Source: Quillaja saponaria
Taxonomy: Eukaryota; Streptophyta; Magnoliopsida; Fabales; Quillajaceae
NCBI GenBank assembly: GCA_029379385.1
Contig: CM055610.1
Span: 21,229,422-21,293,421 of the forward strand
Length of the DNA: 64,000 nt
Reading direction: 5' to 3'
Shown: positions 25,901-38,520 of the stretch, in pieces
Position numbering within the stretch: the stretch's first letter is position 1
Layout: each line of letters begins with the position of its first letter
Position numbers and translations under genes: made by a program
Notes under the pieces: generated by a model
Seen by the model: only the letters and a program-made list of their open reading frames with translations
Database searches by the model: none
What the model was told of the DNA's origin: nothing

Positions 25901-28884
25901 ATTCCCAATTTCATTTATATGCAGGTTAAAATCAATTTCTTAAAGTAGTAATTTTGGTCTTGTACGTACACCAAAGACTTGCTCCTTTTCATTGGAGAAT
26001 GCAAATAAAAACCTACTTCACAAAAATAGTACTTAATTATGCAGCTATTGGCATTTGCATAGAGGAAAAGCTAGCTAGCTTGACAAGTTGTCAAGTTGGT
26101 TTAAGTTTTTGAAACCTTTGGCTTAGCCAATTCAGGAATCATCACATCCAACTGGGTCATATCATGATCACTATATTATCTTTTTTGTAAAACCCAAGAT
26201 CATGTAGTTTACATCATCATCATCATGGTTTGATTAAGTTGCAAGCAAAGATAGAATCAACAAAGTCTGTCTTTTCTACGACTGATTAATTCCTACAGCC
26301 TTCCCAGGAATCACAGTGAGCCACATGGACCATTATTTCATGTTGCACAGAATTTATTCCACTGCAACACAAGTGTTTAAATTTTCTGGATTCGAGAAGG
26401 TTGATTTCTTTTTTTAAAAAAAAAAACTCCATTCCAACTTAATTAATAACTCACCTCAAGAGTTGGTCCCAAAAAAATACACTCTTCCTTATCTTTCTGA
26501 ATTTGAATTAAAAAATAAAATCCAATTGAGTAAAATTATTAGTTTATCAATTAGCATACATATTGAGGGTTCATATCTAATTAATTATTGTTTTATCCGT
26601 ACTAAAATACTAGGCACTAATAGAAGAAGCACAAAATAATAATTTGAAAGTACTCCAATAATTTTGTTTTGTTGGTCAAAAGAACAAGGGACTCCAATAA
26701 TTTCTGAAAAAGTGAAAGAAGAAATAAATTGCAAGCATTAATTGTGGAGAGGAAGCAATGAGACACCAGAAAAATGTACAATGATTATGAATAATGAATG
26801 CAAAAACCAGGCGCCACCCTAAGTATTAAGCTCCAATTAATATTTAGGGTAATAATCTTATTTTTTTTATTTAGGCTTAATTTCCGCTCACATTTACTAA
26901 TTTATTTTTTGCCTAGTCAAATATAAATCATTCACATTAATATTCTCATGATCTATTTTAAAGAGATTTAATAACACAAATTGACGAAATAATTAAAATT
27001 TTAAATTCGAATGTCAACCACTCAAGATAATAATTTTCATTCTCAATTGAAAATTATTGGTTAATATCTTTCCCCTATCCCTATTCTATGCTATATATTT
27101 TACATAGTGGTTAGAATCATCACCAGCATAATTCTTGGAAATTATATATATTTTTGGGGATTCGCTGAGAAATTTTGACCAAATGAAAGGTTTGGATGCA
27201 AGAACAAACCCCTAAACATATTTTATTCATGCAGTTCCCAGAACGGTTAGAGATTGAACCCCTCCAAGGCAACCAAGTGAAGAAATCTAGAAAATTTAAA
27301 TTCATAAACCTAACCAATAAATTATATCCAAGTTGGATGTTATTATGTAATAATATTAGTGACATGTACAAGACATTAATGATATGCACCAACAAGAATA
27401 AACGTATTGCCGCTCTCCCTAATTACTCTCTCTCTGTCTCTGTGTATATGAGAGATAAACTAAAATCAAATTGGTATTGCACTAGCAATATGAAGGACAA
27501 CTGGAAAAGGTCAAAGTGTCCCTATCCATTGAGATTTTGGAAGCAAAAATGTTGCCTACAAATTTCAGTCAAAAGCCAATCTCATATTCTCATTTGTGAT
27601 TTGGGTTTCTTTTTTGCATTATACACTCCCAAGAGTCTCGGTAAACAGTATTTTAAAAAAAATCTTATTATGACTGAACTTACTTTTCTGATATGCATGT
27701 GAATGGTTGGTTTTAAAAGTTTAAACTAAAGAGGTATTTGAATCTAGATCTACAAAGTACAATTGAGAAAGGTTAAAAGAAAGAAATGAAGAAAAAAAAA
27801 GGGTCCTCTTTTGCCTAATAAAATGGATGGAACACAGATTGTGGATCCAGCATGCAAAAAAAGTATGATTTTCAAAAGTCAGGACAAATAACCTCACCCA
27901 CCCCAACATCATGTGTCGTGTGTTAAAAATATTAAGAATCTCAAACACTATCCTGCATGAAAGTAGAACATCACATGGCTTCTTAACATTAGTTTAATGC
28001 AAGATTGTCATCCATGTTACTTCAATTTTATTTTAAATTCAATCCAATACAAGTACTGCCCTGTTTATCCCACAAAATGCTTTGAGACAAGATACTAAGT
28101 AGAAAAAGCTTAACATATAAAGAATTTCCAAGACAGCAGTTCTTGCTATAGTGATGTGTATTTTGGCCCTCTGCTGTGTGCTGAAGCTATTGGAAAAATT
28201 GGCTGGTTTGATGATGCCAAGACTGCTCACACCTCCTCATGTATGGTCATATCGACCTTCTGGGTATCATTATGGGAACCGACATGGCTAATTAAACTCG
28301 CAAGTACTAAGCTTTGTATCAACTCCGGGTTTTTCACTTATTTGAGTTTCCTGCAAAATTACTGATAGAGGGTTAAGTGAAGGGACACTCTTAAGAGTGA
28401 TTTCAGTCAAAGCAGTGACTAATTACCAAGAAATTACCGCAAGGGAAGCAAATTCACAGCTATTCCTTATACAAAAACTGAAGAGAGACAGAATAAGAGG
28501 TGGGTTTTATTCGAAGCATGGCAAATTTTTTCCTAGGAAATTTCGTTTCAACTATGCAGCTTCCCCATCACTGAGAAGTCTTAAGGCATAGGACTATCGG
28601 GCAAGAGAAAGCTGGGATTAAACTATGATCTCATTTCATCATTGCACTGTAAAACATAATTATGGAGTTTTAATGCATGAACCCCACCAGAAACCACTAA
28701 TAAAAATGATAGAGAAGGTCAAGTACTCTTCAAGACGCACTTTCATTGATATACATAGTCTATATACAAGTTACAGTGTGATAAAAGAAACGTCAAAAGA
28801 TACTCTCTTTCAACCTCCAATAAGCTTTTTGCTCATTGGGGCGACATCTTCCAATTAGTAAAAATTTACATTTTCAAACAATAG
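22943..28884. other. Intergenic spacer between the RING and MORN genes
   Basis: About 5.9 kb. The first 300 bases hold the RING promoter and leader. The rest is AT-rich; no exon was confidently recognised apart from a weak candidate at 28147-28296. A 168-codon open frame at 27196-27702 on the plus strand has no recognisable domain and a composition typical of random AT-rich DNA. Confidence 0.55.
28147..28296 (+). other. Weak candidate terminal coding exon, unidentified
   Basis: After TTCTTGCTATAG, which resembles a splice acceptor, an open frame encodes MCILALCCVLKLLEKLAG then LMMPRLLTPPHVWSYRPS and stops about 40 codons later. The hydrophobic first part and the less AT-rich base use stand out from the surroundings. 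No upstream exon was found and I do not recognise the protein; it may be a fragment or chance. Confidence 0.2.
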
Positions 28885-30965
28885 CTAATTTCGAACTGAA
28901 ACATTAGTATCGCAAAATTTCCCATCCATCCGGTTCTGAACAGCTTTAACTGCAGCAACTCTAGCAGCAGTGGCAGCTCTATTTGCAGCCATTACTGTTT
29001 TGTTCACCTGATCATCTACTTGGGGAAGGTTTATAGCATTCTCAGCTGTTTTTCTAGCAGCCTGCAATTCAATGCCAAAAAAGCCAAAAGGGTTAAAGTT
29101 GAATTATAACAATGTATGAAATTCAAGTGTTAAAGTTGAATACCTGAACTGCTCGAAGCACCGCATCTGTTAGCAGGGGAAGAGGGCGCTTAAGGTTGCC
29201 AGCATCCCATTCACCACATTTTGTCTCACCATTTCGGAAAGTATACATGCCATAGCCTTGCTTACGCCCTTCATGCCATGACCCTTCATAACAGTGGCCA
29301 TTGGCAAAGTGATAGACCCCAAATCCATGTATTTTGTCTCCGAAATACTCCCCCGCATATCTATCCCCATTTCTACAGAACAACCAAATTTACAATCAGC
29401 AGTGAATTTATTGTACAGAAACTACAATTATTTATAACCAGAAAATATGGGTTACTGACGTTTACAAAATACAGATTAAAAAGAAACCAATTTATTGTTC
29501 AACAGTTCAACTTCTTCTCTGCCCACGTAATTTCTTTGACATATCAGTCAGTTAAGCAGCAAAGACAATTAAATATGGGACAACTTAAATGCATAATAAA
29601 GTTCCATTGGCAGATACAGTAAAGAAATGGAAGTTGGAACTTGGCACTTCAAGTTCAGAGTAAAATGCAAGTAATATAAATAATTGAGCTGCAATTACCA
29701 AGTATCTGTAATACTGAAAGGTAAACTACTACCATCTTTGGAAATTGAAATGTTCAACCAACCAGAGACCAAAAATGATTTTAAGAAATCAACGGCGGGA
29801 TGTTCATGAAAATCTGAACAAAATCTGAAATATCAACTATGAAACCAAACCCAGTAATTTTTCAAGATTTCATCAGGTAATTGTTACCCGAGAAAACAAC
29901 CCCAGGATTAAACAATAAATTTCCAGTCTTTCACTATTCTATTAACAATGAAAGCTTCAAGAATAGTAATTTGTAAGTAAAAAATATGTAAAAGATTGAG
30001 TAGTTTACACTTCAAATTCCAATTGAGTAGTTAAGACCGCATATTCCAATGGGCCGGTAATGAAATTTTACCGGAACTCACCTAAAATGGTAACATCCAA
30101 GGCCATGCTTGACGCCGAACTTAAACTCGCCGATATAACAGCTACCGTCAGAACAAGTCTGCACACCAACACCATGGCTCTGCCCATTACACCATTCCCC
30201 TGCGTAAGAGTCACCTGTATAGAACCTGTAAACCCCATAACCATGCCTTAATCCCAGCCGATACTGCCCACGGTAGCGACTACCTCTAGCCCAGCTCTCT
30301 ATTCCATACCCATCATACCTACCATCCACCCAGTCACCCTCATACCTCCCATTCACAAAGTAATTGTAAACCCCACTCCCATTACACCTCCCTTTATGAA
30401 ATTCCCCCTCGTAGAAATCACCATTGCTGTAAAACTCAACTCCTTCCCTTATAATTTTCTTCTCGTTTGGAACTTTACTTTCTTTCGTATCGCCGATAAA
30501 CCATTGAACAGGCTTCGAATTAGTCCTCGAAAATCTGAGTCTTTTCGCATTCTCATCCCATGAATGTTTGAGAATCGAAACGCTTTGGTGGATGAGACCC
30601 TTGTTCTTGGACGCGATATACATCGCAACGGCGATAAAAATCAGAGCTAACAAAAGGTTTTCTGAAGTGGGTATCTCTTCCCTTCTGAGATAGCAAAAGT
30701 AGAAGTAGTAGAAGAAAGACGTGAGGGTAAAGAAACCGACCACGACTACAGCAAGAACCGGAGTAGTGAATCGGTTAGACCCGGTTCGCGGAGTTGAACA
30801 GGACCTACGGGGTTTCTCTTTCTTCTCGTCTTCATCTTGGGGCGTAATGAAATCCTCCTCGTTAATCGAAGAGAGACTATGAATGGATGAACGAATTGTA
30901 GGTGAGGAACGAAGAAGCGAAGACTGAGTCCTCGTTAGCTTCGCCTGGCTCTTCTGACCTTCCAT
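28885..30965 (-). CDS. MORN-repeat membrane protein (At1g21920/At1g77660-like)
   Basis: Three exons: 30082-30965, 29144-29372, 28885-29061, giving 429 aa with consistent phases. The N-terminus is basic and Ser/Thr-rich (MEGQKSQAKLTRTQSSLLRS). It is followed by two membrane segments (PVLAVVVVGFFTLTSFFYYF and NLLLALIFIAVAMYIAS). Seven to eight MORN repeats follow, such as GDFYEGEFHKGRCNGSGVY, GRYEGDWVDGRYDGYGIES and GDSYAGEWCNGQSHGVGV. A short Ala-rich helical tail ends the protein. MORN repeats bind phospholipids or scaffold proteins. Arabidopsis relatives are annotated as SET7/9 family only because of the repeats; no SET domain is visible here, so a methyltransferase role should not be assumed. 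The start at 30965 is preferred; an in-frame ATG at 31031 would add 22 residues. Confidence 0.9.
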
Positions 30966-33070
30966 TACCGAGAGGGTGATGTGGGGTCCGACAAAGGATT
31001 CAATAACCACCGTCCGATCTTCAGTTCTCACACCTCCTGTACCGCGATATTCTTATAACAATGGTTGTTCTTGATGCCGCCGGCAACATTTCAGGCGGCG
31101 CACAATAAGCAGCAGAAGAGTGCGCAATTTAGCATCAACTGCACTGCAACTGAACAATCAGAAGGAACAGAGAAATACAAGAAGTTTCCCCATTTCTTTT
31201 CCTTCAAGTCTCAGTCAGAGAGAAGAGAGAGAGAGAGAGAGAGTAAAGTGAGGAAACTGGGCTTTGATTTGTTTAATTTATCGTATAATGAGGAGAGGGA
31301 ATGAAATTCAATAAGGAACGTTAGATCCGAATCAAACGGTAGAAAATAGAGGTGATATTATAGCCGTTAGATTTGATTGAAGAGGTCACGGTCTTGATGA
31401 GAAGATATGGTCGTCGGATCTAGATTCGGGGTCTTTCCGCTTTACTTTGGCAGGGAGGCACGTGCCACCACATTTTTAAATTTAATCACCGTTAATTTTA
31501 TTATTATTATTTTTTACTTGGATGAAGGTAATTTGATTTGAATGGAATAGATAAGTCTAATTTTTATCAGATGGATAGAAATTAACAAGGTAAGATTCTT
31601 CTACTTCTAGTAAGTGGCTCCGAAGATTGAAAATTTTTCACTACTACACAATGAAAGAAAATTTACATGAATAAGAGCAAATATGATGGGTTTTTTATGC
31701 ACCCACCACCTTTGAGTATGTCAACAACTTGTATGCTTTGTTTCCTTAGCTAGAAATGAATCAATTTTGAGTCACCACCTAACAATGTTAGATATTTATT
31801 ACTAATTGGGTCACTTAAGAATTAATTAATTTTAATTTAGGTTAATTATAAATGCAAATAAGAAATTTATATTTTGGTACTCATTCTTCTAATAAGGGTT
31901 AAGTTTCATTTAAAATTTATATATATATTTTTTTAATATATTGTGTGCAAAGGATAATCTTTTGTGTTCATTTTTTTTTTTAATCTAATGTTCAATAGTG
32001 ATTTGATTTAAGTTTTTCAAACTTTCTTGTATAAGAACTTAAGAAGTAAGAGACATGACTGGGTCTTGTTCTATCCCACATAATATGAGGAGAATACCCA
32101 AAATCAAAGAAGAAAATGAATTAACATCAATATTTTTGGTCCACAAATAAGACAAAAAAACATTATCATACTAATTTTATGTGAAACAAAATTAAAGTGA
32201 CTTTTTCATGTCATTAGTATTCCTTTCCTCTATTTTTTTTTTCAGATTTTTTTTTATTTTTTATCGGTTGTTCTTGACTCATCTAAACCATAGATATATA
32301 TATCTTCTAAACCTGCCTTTTACTTTTTAACTATATATTTTAAAATATATAAAAAATAAAAAATAAAAACTAAAAATAAAAGTTGAAAGTATAGCCCATG
32401 ATGAATAGCTATACTTACATACATTGAACATAATCATCTTTTTTGATAAATTGCTTTTCCCATTTGCTGCCTACGTTGTAGGCTCCCATATTTGAAAAAT
32501 TTATGTGCAAAAACAAAAATTTGATGATAAGAGATTAGTATTAATCAAATGATGTTACACTAAGTACTATAGGTTTCCCTCAAAAAGAAAATAGTACTAT
32601 AGGTTAACAATTACTAGTAATTTTCTTGTAACAATTATATAGAATTATATTTGTGCAAGCATATTATTGCCAGTTAGTTCCATGTGGATATTTAATCAAA
32701 CTAGGAGTACTTATGGCCTTTTTAACACACAAGGAATCATCAATCACTGAATTATAGCCAACAAAATTCTTTATAACTTATCCTGAGAAGGTTTCTTTAT
32801 TTTTAGATTTTTAGAGCTTAAAATATAAAATAGTGAGGCATGAGGTGAAAATATTGAGTTACGAATATGTGTTGTTATTATAGTCATACTATAAATTTTT
32901 AGACTATTTTTTAAAAACAAAAGTACTACACCATAAATATAAAGAAAAAATAAAATTAATAAAATTTCATTTGAAGCCATTCACCATCCAAATTTATAAC
33001 GAAATAATAAAACACTACACTTGCAAACTAGAGTTGGAAAACAAAAAGGATATCCTAAAACAAAAGTCTG
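30966..33070. other. Upstream region of the MORN gene and spacer to the PHT1 pseudogene
   Basis: The first 350 bases are less AT-rich and contain the MORN promoter and leader, including a GA run at 31224-31243. From about 31500 to 33070 the sequence is AT-rich and no exon, RNA gene or transposon end was recognised. Confidence 0.55.
31224..31243 (+). repeat. (GA)n microsatellite upstream of the MORN gene
   Basis: A GA run of about 20 bases lies about 260 bp upstream of the MORN start codon. Read on the gene's strand it is a CT tract, common in plant core promoters and 5' UTRs. Confidence 0.75.
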
Positions 33071-34641
33071 TTAATCAGCTTCAACCCTATTAATATTGCT
33101 AATATTTTCTACACCCTCTTCTTCATTCTCCCTTGACATCTCTTCCAATGACTTCACTTTTGACTCTGGCACCAAAAATGTCATAAACAACCCAATACAA
33201 TAATCACTCCAAGCAAAACCAGAGAATTTTTTATCCCATTACCAGTAGGGTCCCAGGATCAGTTTTAGCCTTGTTTTGGTTCTGTGCTGCATACAAGAGC
33301 CCAAAAGCAGCAACAATAGCTACCAGACTTCCCTGCCGCTGCCGAGATACCGTGACAAGTGGACCAAAACCTAGCTGGAAATATCTCGGTCGGCACGACA
33401 AATGTAGTGCTATTGGGTCCAAAATTGGCGAAGAAGAAAGTAGTCCCATACATGACAACAAACCCAACATTGGTCTCTTTTCAAGTCCAATGATTGTAAG
33501 GAATTGCCAAAGCAAACATGAAAACAGTCATGAAGAAAAACCCAAAGTAGCTGAATAGCAAAACGTCCAATATAATCAATGAGAAGGACGGTGACCCAAT
33601 ACCCAGGAACTGTACCACAAAGTACTATTAGAGTCTGAGCCCTTGCAATTTTGTAAAGCTCGTCAAGTGCAAGTCATTGTGTTTGCTGGTGCAAGTCATT
33701 GTGTTTGCTCAAGCCAACCCACAGCACTGTAAATAACCTTTTGAAACAAATTCTGGCTATAGTAAGCTATGTCTACCAAGAACCAAGTACTTGCAGTACC
33801 CAACAGATGTCGTCCATGTCTACCGACAAATTCCCTAGAAAACAACCCAAAAGTTTCATCAAACACTTATATGACTTGTTGCTGTTCCTCTAATTTCACA
33901 TCCTTCTCATTGTCATATATTCACTTGATTATAAATGCTCAAAACCTTTGACATATCTTGGCAAACCTTCTTTTCATTCTTGGCCACCAAGGCCGTGTAA
34001 CTTGGAGTTTCCAGTATCTTCATCCTCCAGTAATATGTCAAAGCCGATGGTAATGCTCCAGACATAGTCTGCTTGAGGCACAGTTGACTCAATTGGGTTT
34101 TCCTTATAACTTGGTGCCTAATATATAGCATGGAATATGAAAGAGACTACTATAGCAACAGTACCACCAGCAAGAATATCAAACCCTGCATTGCAAAAAC
34201 AGCTGCTATAAAAGCACCACGTCTCATTTTATTAGAGTACTCAGCCATGATTGTAGCAGAGAGTGAATAGTCACCACCAATACCAAAACCTTATGAACAA
34301 AGCGTAACCATTACTGTTTCGGCGAGCTCCCAAAGGAAAGGCCAGAACCTTGTCACCAAGCCAGCCAAAGAAGAGTCGCCCTGCTGGGATCCACAAAGAG
34401 CTACAACATTCACTGCCGCTGCCACATTCGGAGGGAGGATTCCTGGTTTTGATGAGCTGTTTACATGGTAGCAGATCGACCGAGGAGTTTTGGTGACAAT
34501 GGAGATGCAGAAAAGGTCATAAGCATCGGTGAAGAAGCCCATTATGGCGATTACCACAGCTGTGAAGTGGTAAAGTCGGGTTTTGGCAAGGTCTAGCATG
34601 TTACAGACGTCAAGCTGCTGATCATCATTGGGTTCGGCCAT
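33071..34641 (-). pseudogene. Degenerate PHT1-type high-affinity phosphate/H+ symporter
   Basis: Fragments of a PHT1 transporter appear in order but in shifting frames. They are: the start [20 protein letters not shown] with [20 protein letters not shown] (34641 down to about 34500); [18 protein letters not shown]; the PHT1 signature region as [17 protein letters not shown] near 34230-34280; [20 protein letters not shown] near 34000; [20 protein letters not shown] and [14 protein letters not shown] near 33300-33450; and the C-terminus VPESKVKSLEEMSRENEEE ending at 33071. A compensating +1/-1 pair lies just after the first helices. There is then a large internal deletion after the GWLGDK-equivalent block, in-frame stops after the signature, and further shifts. 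The locus is about as long as an intact gene because insertions offset deletions. An intact PHT1 would import phosphate across the plasma membrane; this copy cannot encode one. Confidence 0.9.
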
Positions 34642-34806
34642 TATGGATGGAAGCGAAGAGTTCCTGATTGGAGAAATCTTGTTTTGAAGTATCGAAAGGA
34701 GGAGTCGAGTAGCGAGTTTGATTTATAGTACGGGAAATCGGTGGGATTAAGGAGGGCAAAAATCTTAGTATTTAGTAATACTAGTGTGACTAGAAATCAT
34801 AGTTGT

Positions 34807-34837
<31 letters not shown>

Positions 34838-36148
34838 CAAATATATATATATATATATATATTATATAATTCCAAGTAGCTAGAATTCCTCATTTCTTAT
34901 GAGTACTAAGGAACAGATTATTTTACTGGTATCTAGGGAACAAAGAGGAGACACCGAGTTTAATTGTTCCCTTTTTTTATGGTAGTACATGGTATTTTCG
35001 TACAAATAATCAGAATATCTTACCTGAAATGTGACTCTCTGTTTACATTGTTTTTTTTTTATAAAAAAAAGAAAAGAAAAGAAAAAAATAATTTGATTAA
35101 AAATAATCAGAACGAAAAAAAGTGTTTGATTGGCCACGAAAAATTAAACGGGCAAATAATAGAGTTAAAACCATAGCATCAATTAGGCACTAGTTTCAGC
35201 AAGTTTTCATTAAGCCAATGTTTTGCTTCTAGAACCATATCATCAACTAGACAGATAGTTTTAGTTTATTTATTTATTTATTTATTTTTTCTCCCAGATA
35301 GTTCAAAGTTGAAGCCACTTTCTTTGACGAATTATTTGTGCCCTTGTAGCTAAATGCCTAAATCAGGATTGAACAAAGGAATAAGGTTAAGCAAACCTGA
35401 ATATAACTTGAGACTCTGGGCACATGTTAGGTTACAATTTTTCCCATAAGTATATGGTACTAGAAACATGTCACGGTATTTTTACGGTTTAAAATGACTA
35501 AAACGGCAAGAGTGATGCTGTAAATACAAAGAGATTCCTAAATTTTATCTTTCTAACTGAGAAATAAGTGCTAGTTATATAGGTAAAATCAATCACTAAC
35601 TTTTCAGTCTAGCATTTTGCAAAATGACAACCAACACAGATATTGGCCTAATCAGAATTCTGTTTCTCAAAAAATAACCAAATAATATACATAAGATATC
35701 TGGGATATGGATTTCATAGTCCGCATACAAAAGCATACCACTTTTGTGATACTTATTGTATAAGCAAAACCATTAAAAGTACCAATTATCTGAAGATCAT
35801 TACACATTAGTCATGATCTTGTTTTTTTTTACTGTGGTACATCATTAATTAGTAAGTTATTTATCATTAACCCATCAAAATATTGAAGATCGTGAAATGG
35901 TTATAGTAACAAGTATATACATTTGGAGAAATGATAAGCACACAAGACAACATTTCTCAACCAGTTACAGCAAGCAAAAGTCACTGCTATCTTACTTATT
36001 CTAAAGTAATTAACGTCATTAACGGAGAGAAATACTTTCAAGTTTATAGAAGAAAGAAGTACCTTCAAGTCAGATTTTTTCAATATTACAACATATTTTC
36101 ACCCCAATACTTCTTCCGATTCAATTTTTCTCAAACCATGCAATTGGA
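34642..36148. other. Spacer with A run and TA repeat
   Basis: The first 100 bases correspond to the former leader of the transporter pseudogene. A 28-base A run (34810-34837) followed by a TA repeat (34841-34866) may be the tail of a retroposed sequence, but no body was identified. A (TTTA)n tract lies near 35267-35290. The 3' UTR of the aminotransferase lies near the right edge. Confidence 0.5.
34810..34866. repeat. A28 homopolymer and (AT)n microsatellite
   Basis: Twenty-eight consecutive A, then CAA, then about 13 AT dinucleotides. Simple-sequence DNA. Confidence 0.9.
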
Positions 36149-38520
36149 TCATTTTCTCAACAGCCTTTCCTTCATCCTCTCAACTGCTGCCCTCAGAGTT
36201 TTCTCGTCCTTACAGAAAGTGAATCTGACTAGATTCTTGCCATCTTCTGGGTTTAAGCAAAAAACACTGGTTGGAATTGCTACCACTCCAACCTCCTTAA
36301 TTAGATATTCACAAAATGCAACATCATTATCCAACCCAAAGGGTGTATGATCTACAACCACAAAGTAGGTCCCACAGGATGGAAATACCTTAAACCCAAC
36401 TGCTTTTAGTCCTTCCACTAAAATAGCCCTTTTTGCCATGTAGTCACTCTTTAGATCTGCAAAGTACGAGTCTGGAGCTCTAAGAGCTGCCGCAGCTGCC
36501 CACTGCATAGGAGTGGAGGTAGCAAAGGTAAGGAAGGAGTGAGCCTGCCGCACTCCCCAAGTTAAATGTGGGGGTGCTATTGCCCACCCAATTTTCCATC
36601 CAGTTAAGGAGAATGTCTTCCCCAAAGAATTCAGGGTGACGGTTCTTTCAAACATTCCAGGAAGAGAAGCCATGGAAATATGATCCATATCGAAAGCCAA
36701 CTTATCATAAACTTCATCAGTGAAAACCAGCACATCATTCTCAATGCAAAGGGATGCAATGGCATTCAGCTCCTCTCGAGTGAAAATCTTTCCAGTTGGG
36801 TTATGTGGAGTATTTATAAGAGTAGCACGGGTATTCTTCGTGATAGTAGACTTGAGCTCATCAATGGGGACAGCAAAATCTGGAGGACGCAGTGTGATGC
36901 ATTTTATTTTGGCACCAGCCATGGATAGAGTGGCTTCATAAGAATCATAAAAAGGGGCAAAGAGGATAACCTCATCACCAGGATTTATCAATCCTAACAT
37001 AGATGCAGCAATTGCTTCTGTGCACCCAGAGGTAACAGTGACTTCCTTCTCAGGGTCCACCACAACTCCTGTATCCTTCTTGAATCTCTCAGCAATAGCA
37101 GAGTTCAGGTCTGGAACTCCACATCCCCGAGCATACTGATTTTTTCCATCCTTTATGGCTTGGATTGCAGCTTCCTTTACAAACTCGGGACCATCAAAGT
37201 TGGGAAAGCCTTGACCTAGGTTTATTGCTCCATGTTTAATGGCAAGCATACTCATTTGACTGAAGATTGTTGTTTTAAACTTCTCCAAGCGCTTTGCAAC
37301 CTGACAAACAGATGACAACAAGTAGCAAAATAATGCAAATACATGGTATGTAAATGATCCGACATTCATTTGATTTAAAAAAAGGGAGTCCAATAGGTAT
37401 GTGACATACATCCTTAAATAGGCAAAATAATGTATAAACCTAAATACCACGCCACTAAAATGAAAAAAGTACACCACATGTTTAATTAGTGATACATATA
37501 GACCGTGTATCTCCAGTGCAGGGCCTTCCAGATTTTTCCTTGAAGCACAATGCTTAATAATGTGGACTGAAGGTAATTCAAAGCAGCACAATATAATCTC
37601 AGATACTATCCACCTACTAGCACAAATGGTTTCTGCATTCATAATGCGGACTTTAGACTTTGTTATTTACATTAAAAGCTTTGGAATCAATAAATTGAAT
37701 AAACGTATTTATGCATGGCCATCTCATGAACACTTTAAATAGGTTTGAGAATAAGAGTTGCAGAACTAGGAAGAGCAAAGGCATGACAAGATGGATATCC
37801 ATTGCAAGTTAAAGGGGTAAAATATAGTTTAATAAGAAATCAAGCAATAACAATCCACTTAGCAATTATTTAACAAAGAAACGGTAAACTTTGCTAAGCT
37901 CTTCACCATGCATTTGACCCATTGTCACTTTCCCCTTGTGACATACTCTTTTCGCCCCCACAATAGACATGTTCCATTAACTGATTGGAACTATGAATTC
38001 AATGATTTTCAAGGAATACAATGATTTACGAACGCGTCAATGTATTTATTCATTGAATTAAGTAGACAAAAGTAAACTTACAAATATGTATAGGTAAATA
38101 AATTCCACAAAAGCGCAAGCACAAGGTCAACAAAATAGTGCAGTATTCAACATCAACAGCACAGAATGAACCCCCAGAAGGGCCAGAACTCAACCGCGAT
38201 AATTTAAACTAGCTAGATTGGACATCGTTGATAAGATACTCATCAATAGGAAAAAAATTGTAATTAAAAGGGAAATCATAAGGGGGCTGCACCTGTTAAA
38301 AATTCAAGCATCATTCAGTTTAAAATGACAAGAATTTCATAGAAAATTTAAAACTTGAACTAAAGAAAATCACACCGATCACCTTGAAATAAAGAAAATC
38401 AAAACTTTGCGCAAAGATCTAAACAGTGGAAACCGGGTTTACCTGCAAAGGCTGATGGGTGTTCTGGGTCGTCTCGTTCTGATTCGGAACGGCCTCTTTC
38501 TCAGTCGAAACGGTCGACAT
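36149..38520 (-). CDS. PLP-dependent class-I aminotransferase (KAT/glutamine transaminase K type, At1g77670-like)
   Basis: Two exons, 38443-38520 and 36149-37300, encode 409 aa beginning MSTVSTEKEAVPNQNE. The frame in front of exon 2 stays open into the intron, which makes a longer protein appear possible, but the CAG|GTAAAC donor and TTTGTCAG acceptor give the expected joint PLQ|VAKRLEKF. Fold-type-I signatures are present: INLGQGFPNFDGP, KNQYARGCGVPDLN, VTVTSGCTEAIAA, NTPHNPTGKIF (Asn contacting PLP), VFTDEVYDKLAF (Asp), SLGKTFSLTGWKIGWA (the Schiff-base Lys in SLGK) and NLVRFTFCKDE (Arg binding the carboxylate). The family transfers amino groups from aromatic amino acids, methionine, glutamine or kynurenine to 2-oxo acids; the exact substrate cannot be read from sequence. 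Homologues usually have a longer N-terminus; see the out-of-frame leader at 38521-38666. Confidence 0.9.

Noticed and set aside
27196..27702. 168-codon plus-strand open frame
   Set aside because: No recognisable domain, Lys/Asn/Ile-rich as expected of AT-rich noise, no clear promoter or homologue known to me.
29221..29622. 133-codon plus-strand open frame
   Set aside because: Antisense of MORN exon 2 plus intron.
35931..36350. 139-codon plus-strand open frame
   Set aside because: Its second half is antisense to the aminotransferase and the first half is unremarkable 3' flank.
37301..37642. N-terminal extension of the aminotransferase as an uninterrupted 497-residue frame
   Set aside because: The extra residues are AT-rich and unlike the family, and a consensus acceptor with correct phase at 37300 joins to an exon at 38443-38520.
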